From assembly GCA_021613535.1 (NCBI GenBank), contig CP075496.1, positions 13,144,001 through 13,208,000 on the forward strand: a stretch of DNA of 64,000 bases, read 5' to 3'. Below the pieces are notes generated by a model that was not told the origin of the DNA, did no database searches, and saw nothing but the letters and a program-made list of their open reading frames with translations. The DNA comes from Adineta vaga (Eukaryota; Rotifera). The position numbers and the translations under genes are program-made. Below, one piece after another: positions 61,624-64,000 of this stretch; within the stretch, counting starts at the first letter, position 1, and each line of letters opens with the position of its first letter.

Positions 61624-63252
61624 ATGAGTCAATTAGTTGAACGAAAAGGTTTTAAGATCGAATCAACCTTACCACAAAAGAAAAAAACAAAAGAGAAAAA
61701 ATCCCAAACAAAAATTACTGAGCAAGTGAAGATTATTGATGATGATGCATACATACCTTGGAGTGCGAAGAATGAACCAGCTGCAAAAATCATCGATGAA
61801 GAAATTGTTTCAGTTGAAGATGCTCCAATTGTTGTTGGTATGGAATCATTTGGGAAAAGTAAATAAGAAAAAGTAAAATAATTTATTTAGGTATTGTTGA
61901 TGAACGTCCGTCCACTGTTCAAGAAAAAGAACGATTCAAAGATGCTAAACGATGGAAAACAGCAGCTTTTGAAGTAATCCCTGAACCTGGTAGTATTGGA
62001 CCTCAACCAAAATCTCAAAAAACTTCATCGAGATCTCGTCAAAAACAAAATGCGTCTGATGATAGCGATCCAGAACTTGACCGCGATTCTACGAGAAAAA
62101 ACGGTGATGCTGATTTATCACCACCACGACGAAGAACTCAACAAAAGGGTGATGATGATCCATCTCCTCCAAGAAGAAGAAGACAGCAATCTGAAGATGA
62201 TCCAAGTCCACCTCGAAAACGGAATTATTCTCCGCCTCGTCGAAAACAATCGAAAGACAATGATCCAAGTCCACCACGACGTCGTGACGCATCACCGCCC
62301 CGTCGAAAGCAACCAAGAGATGATGATCCAAGTCCACCTCGAAAACGTGATTCTTCGCCACCTCGCCGAAAGCAACCGAGAGATGATGATCCAAGTCCAC
62401 CACGACGTCGTGACGCATCACCCCCACGAAGAAAGCAACCAAGAGATGATGATCCAAGTCCACCACGAAGGAAGCAACCGAAAGATGATGATCCAAGTCC
62501 GCCAAGACGTCGAGATCGTTCTTCACCATCTCATCGAAGAAATGATCGTCACTCTCGACAAGATTCTCCACCATCATCTAGTCATCGTCGTCAACCAAAA
62601 AACGAACCATCATCACCACCAACGCATCGTCGATTGAAACAAGAATCACCTCCACCATCGATTCAACCCGCTAAATCTGAACGAAGACGATTGGCAGAAC
62701 ATAAGGAGCAAGTCGCTGAACGATATGCACAATGGGGTCGTGGTATAGCTCAAGTTCGACAAACTGAAAATGCAGTCAAAGATTATTTAGAGCAATCAGA
62801 AAAACCTTTAGCACGTTATCGTGATGATGAAGATCTGGATGCTATGTTGAAAGAAAGAGAACGTGAAGGTAAATATACAATAAATCTCTTTCTACATTAC
62901 ATTGACATTGATCTTTGATTTTTACTTTGTTTTAATTAGATGATCCAATGCTGAAATATCTTACAAAAAAAAGTTCTAATACAGGTGATCGATCAACTAA
63001 TAGTAATAGTGCTCCAGTGAAACCTCGTTATAAAGGACCTGATCCACAAAAGAACAGGTATGAATAGAATCGTCTTACCTAATTGACAAAATATATCTCT
63101 ATATGTATACATTTAGATTTGATATCTGGCCTGGCTACCGATGGGATGGTGTTGATCGTTCGAATGGTTATGAGAAGAAATTATTCGAAACAATTGCCAA
63201 TCGACATGCTAAGACACAGGAAGCATATCTGTGGAGTGTAGAGGATATGTAA
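61624..63252 (+). CDS. BUD13: BUD13 homolog (RES complex splicing factor)
   Basis: Core of the retention-and-splicing (RES) complex on the activated spliceosome. Exons 61624-61837, 61891-62868, 62940-63057 and 63117-63252 give 481 residues in phase. The conserved C-terminal BUD13 block is clear: [62 protein letters not shown], and the terminal [10 protein letters not shown]. The middle is an array of about ten D-D-D-P-S-P-P-R-R type units alternating with RRKQPR and RDASPPRRK (about 62130-62520), an SR-like disordered region that also occurs in vertebrate BUD13. The N-terminus has [10 protein letters not shown]. It is the last gene of the head-to-tail set starting with G6PD. Confidence 0.95.
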
Positions 63253-64000
63253 ATAAGGATGTATTATTTTTTTTGTTTCTTGTTTGAAAATAAAACTACA
63301 GATTTTGCTATTTTGCTTTTCTGTAAAACAATCTTTAATGAGATTGAACATCTTATTTTTCTTCTCGATTAGGATCTGATAATAAATTTATCAATTATAA
63401 CAAAAACTAAATCTCTTTTCTTTTGTTTCTACTTATCGATTTGCATCACTACTGTTACTAATATGATCATTAGCACAGAAGTATATTGAAGACAGTATCT
63501 CTTATAGACTTTGGTGTCAAAATACATCAAATTAATGTATATTTACATGGAAAAAGATTTTCGCTTAAAAAATAAAGAGTTCAATCATTTACAAAAGTAT
63601 CAGTGATAAACGAGAAAATAGAATATATAGGTTATTTTTTGATTGTATAATAATTTTAATTTCTTATCATATTTTATACGATAAAAATACTTCATCTGTT
63701 CAATTCATTTCTTTCTTTTTCTTGTCACAACTTATTGTCTTGACAATTCTTCTCAATTAACTTTCAAAAACAGATTTTTCAAATATATATAAATCAATTC
63801 ATTTCATATGATGTCTCTTCGTTGTCATCATCATTGCATCTCACCACGTGAAACATCAACGGTTATTTCATTATTCATGTCATACGTCAAAATTTCAAGT
63901 GACTCGTGAACAAATTGAAAAAAAAGACGAAGAAGAAGATGTTCATCATGCGTGTCAAGTAAAGAGGTTGTAGATGATGACTATTCTTCAACATATTCTT
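63253..64000. other. BUD13 3' flank to window end
   Basis: A+T-rich spacer. Near 63820-63920 and at the very end the sequence is less biased and could touch a gene beyond the edge, but I cannot support an exon. Confidence 0.4.

Noticed and set aside
62089-62577. Antisense open frame of 162 codons
   Set aside because: Reverse-strand shadow of the BUD13 repeat array (LDHHLSVAF-type periodicity mirrors DDDPSPPRR).
61624-63252. SNW1/SKIP or generic SR protein
   Set aside because: The C-terminal block with [12 protein letters not shown] and final WSVEDM is specific to BUD13; the SPPRR repeats alone misled.

Overview
The window is A+T-rich animal nuclear DNA. Most introns are about 50-70 nt GT-AG introns, genes lie close together, and the domain set is metazoan (DCC/neogenin receptor, integrin alpha, protocadherin, cytoplasmic dynein intermediate chain). 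Several signs point to a bdelloid rotifer such as Adineta or Rotaria: an F-box-like protein of a type I recall as very abundant in bdelloids, a VCBS/FG-GAP pseudogene, an intronless AlkB-like dioxygenase that reads like a fungal protein, splice acceptors directly before many start codons (bdelloids trans-splice a leader), and few transposons beyond one patch of small elements. This assignment rests on recalled family features, not on a database search.

Layout. 1-7.7 kb (+): PSMA6 (5' end cut by the window edge), a short DCC/neogenin-type receptor, GPN3 and BRF1, close together on one strand. 7.7-22 kb: a patch of decay and mobile DNA. It holds two inverted fragments of an inositol polyphosphate 4-phosphatase gene, a 209-bp solo LTR with 5-bp target duplication and a truncated inverted copy, three TA-flanked palindromic MITEs, two further hairpin-type repeats, VCBS and membrane-protein pseudogenes, one intact F-box-like gene and an unrecognised four-exon gene. 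22.7-25.5 kb (-): a protocadherin. 25.5-35.1 kb: mostly gene-free, with one basic disordered protein at 32.4-33.4 kb (-). 35.1-36.1 kb (+): the AlkB-like gene. 36.2-44.2 kb (-): dynein intermediate chain, then integrin alpha with two alternative cytoplasmic-tail exons. 46.5-51.2 kb (+): two secreted or surface proteins. 52.0-54.8 kb (-): a small secreted beta-sandwich protein and a proline/serine-rich cytoplasmic protein. 55.3-63.3 kb (+): G6PD (with a one-base frameshift), MED19, V-ATPase subunit A and BUD13, head to tail.

The conserved genes are unrelated housekeeping functions: proteasome, Pol II assembly/import (GPN3), Pol III initiation (BRF1), Mediator, vacuolar proton pump, mRNA splicing/retention (BUD13) and the pentose phosphate pathway. 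Short same-strand spacing with acceptor sites before the ATGs fits trans-spliced or operon-like expression. Where I give exon coordinates as a full join, the summed lengths are divisible by three, which supports the models. The points most worth checking are the reduced netrin-receptor ectodomain, the duplicated integrin tail exon, the probable horizontally acquired AlkB gene, the G6PD frameshift and the MITE set against a start codon.
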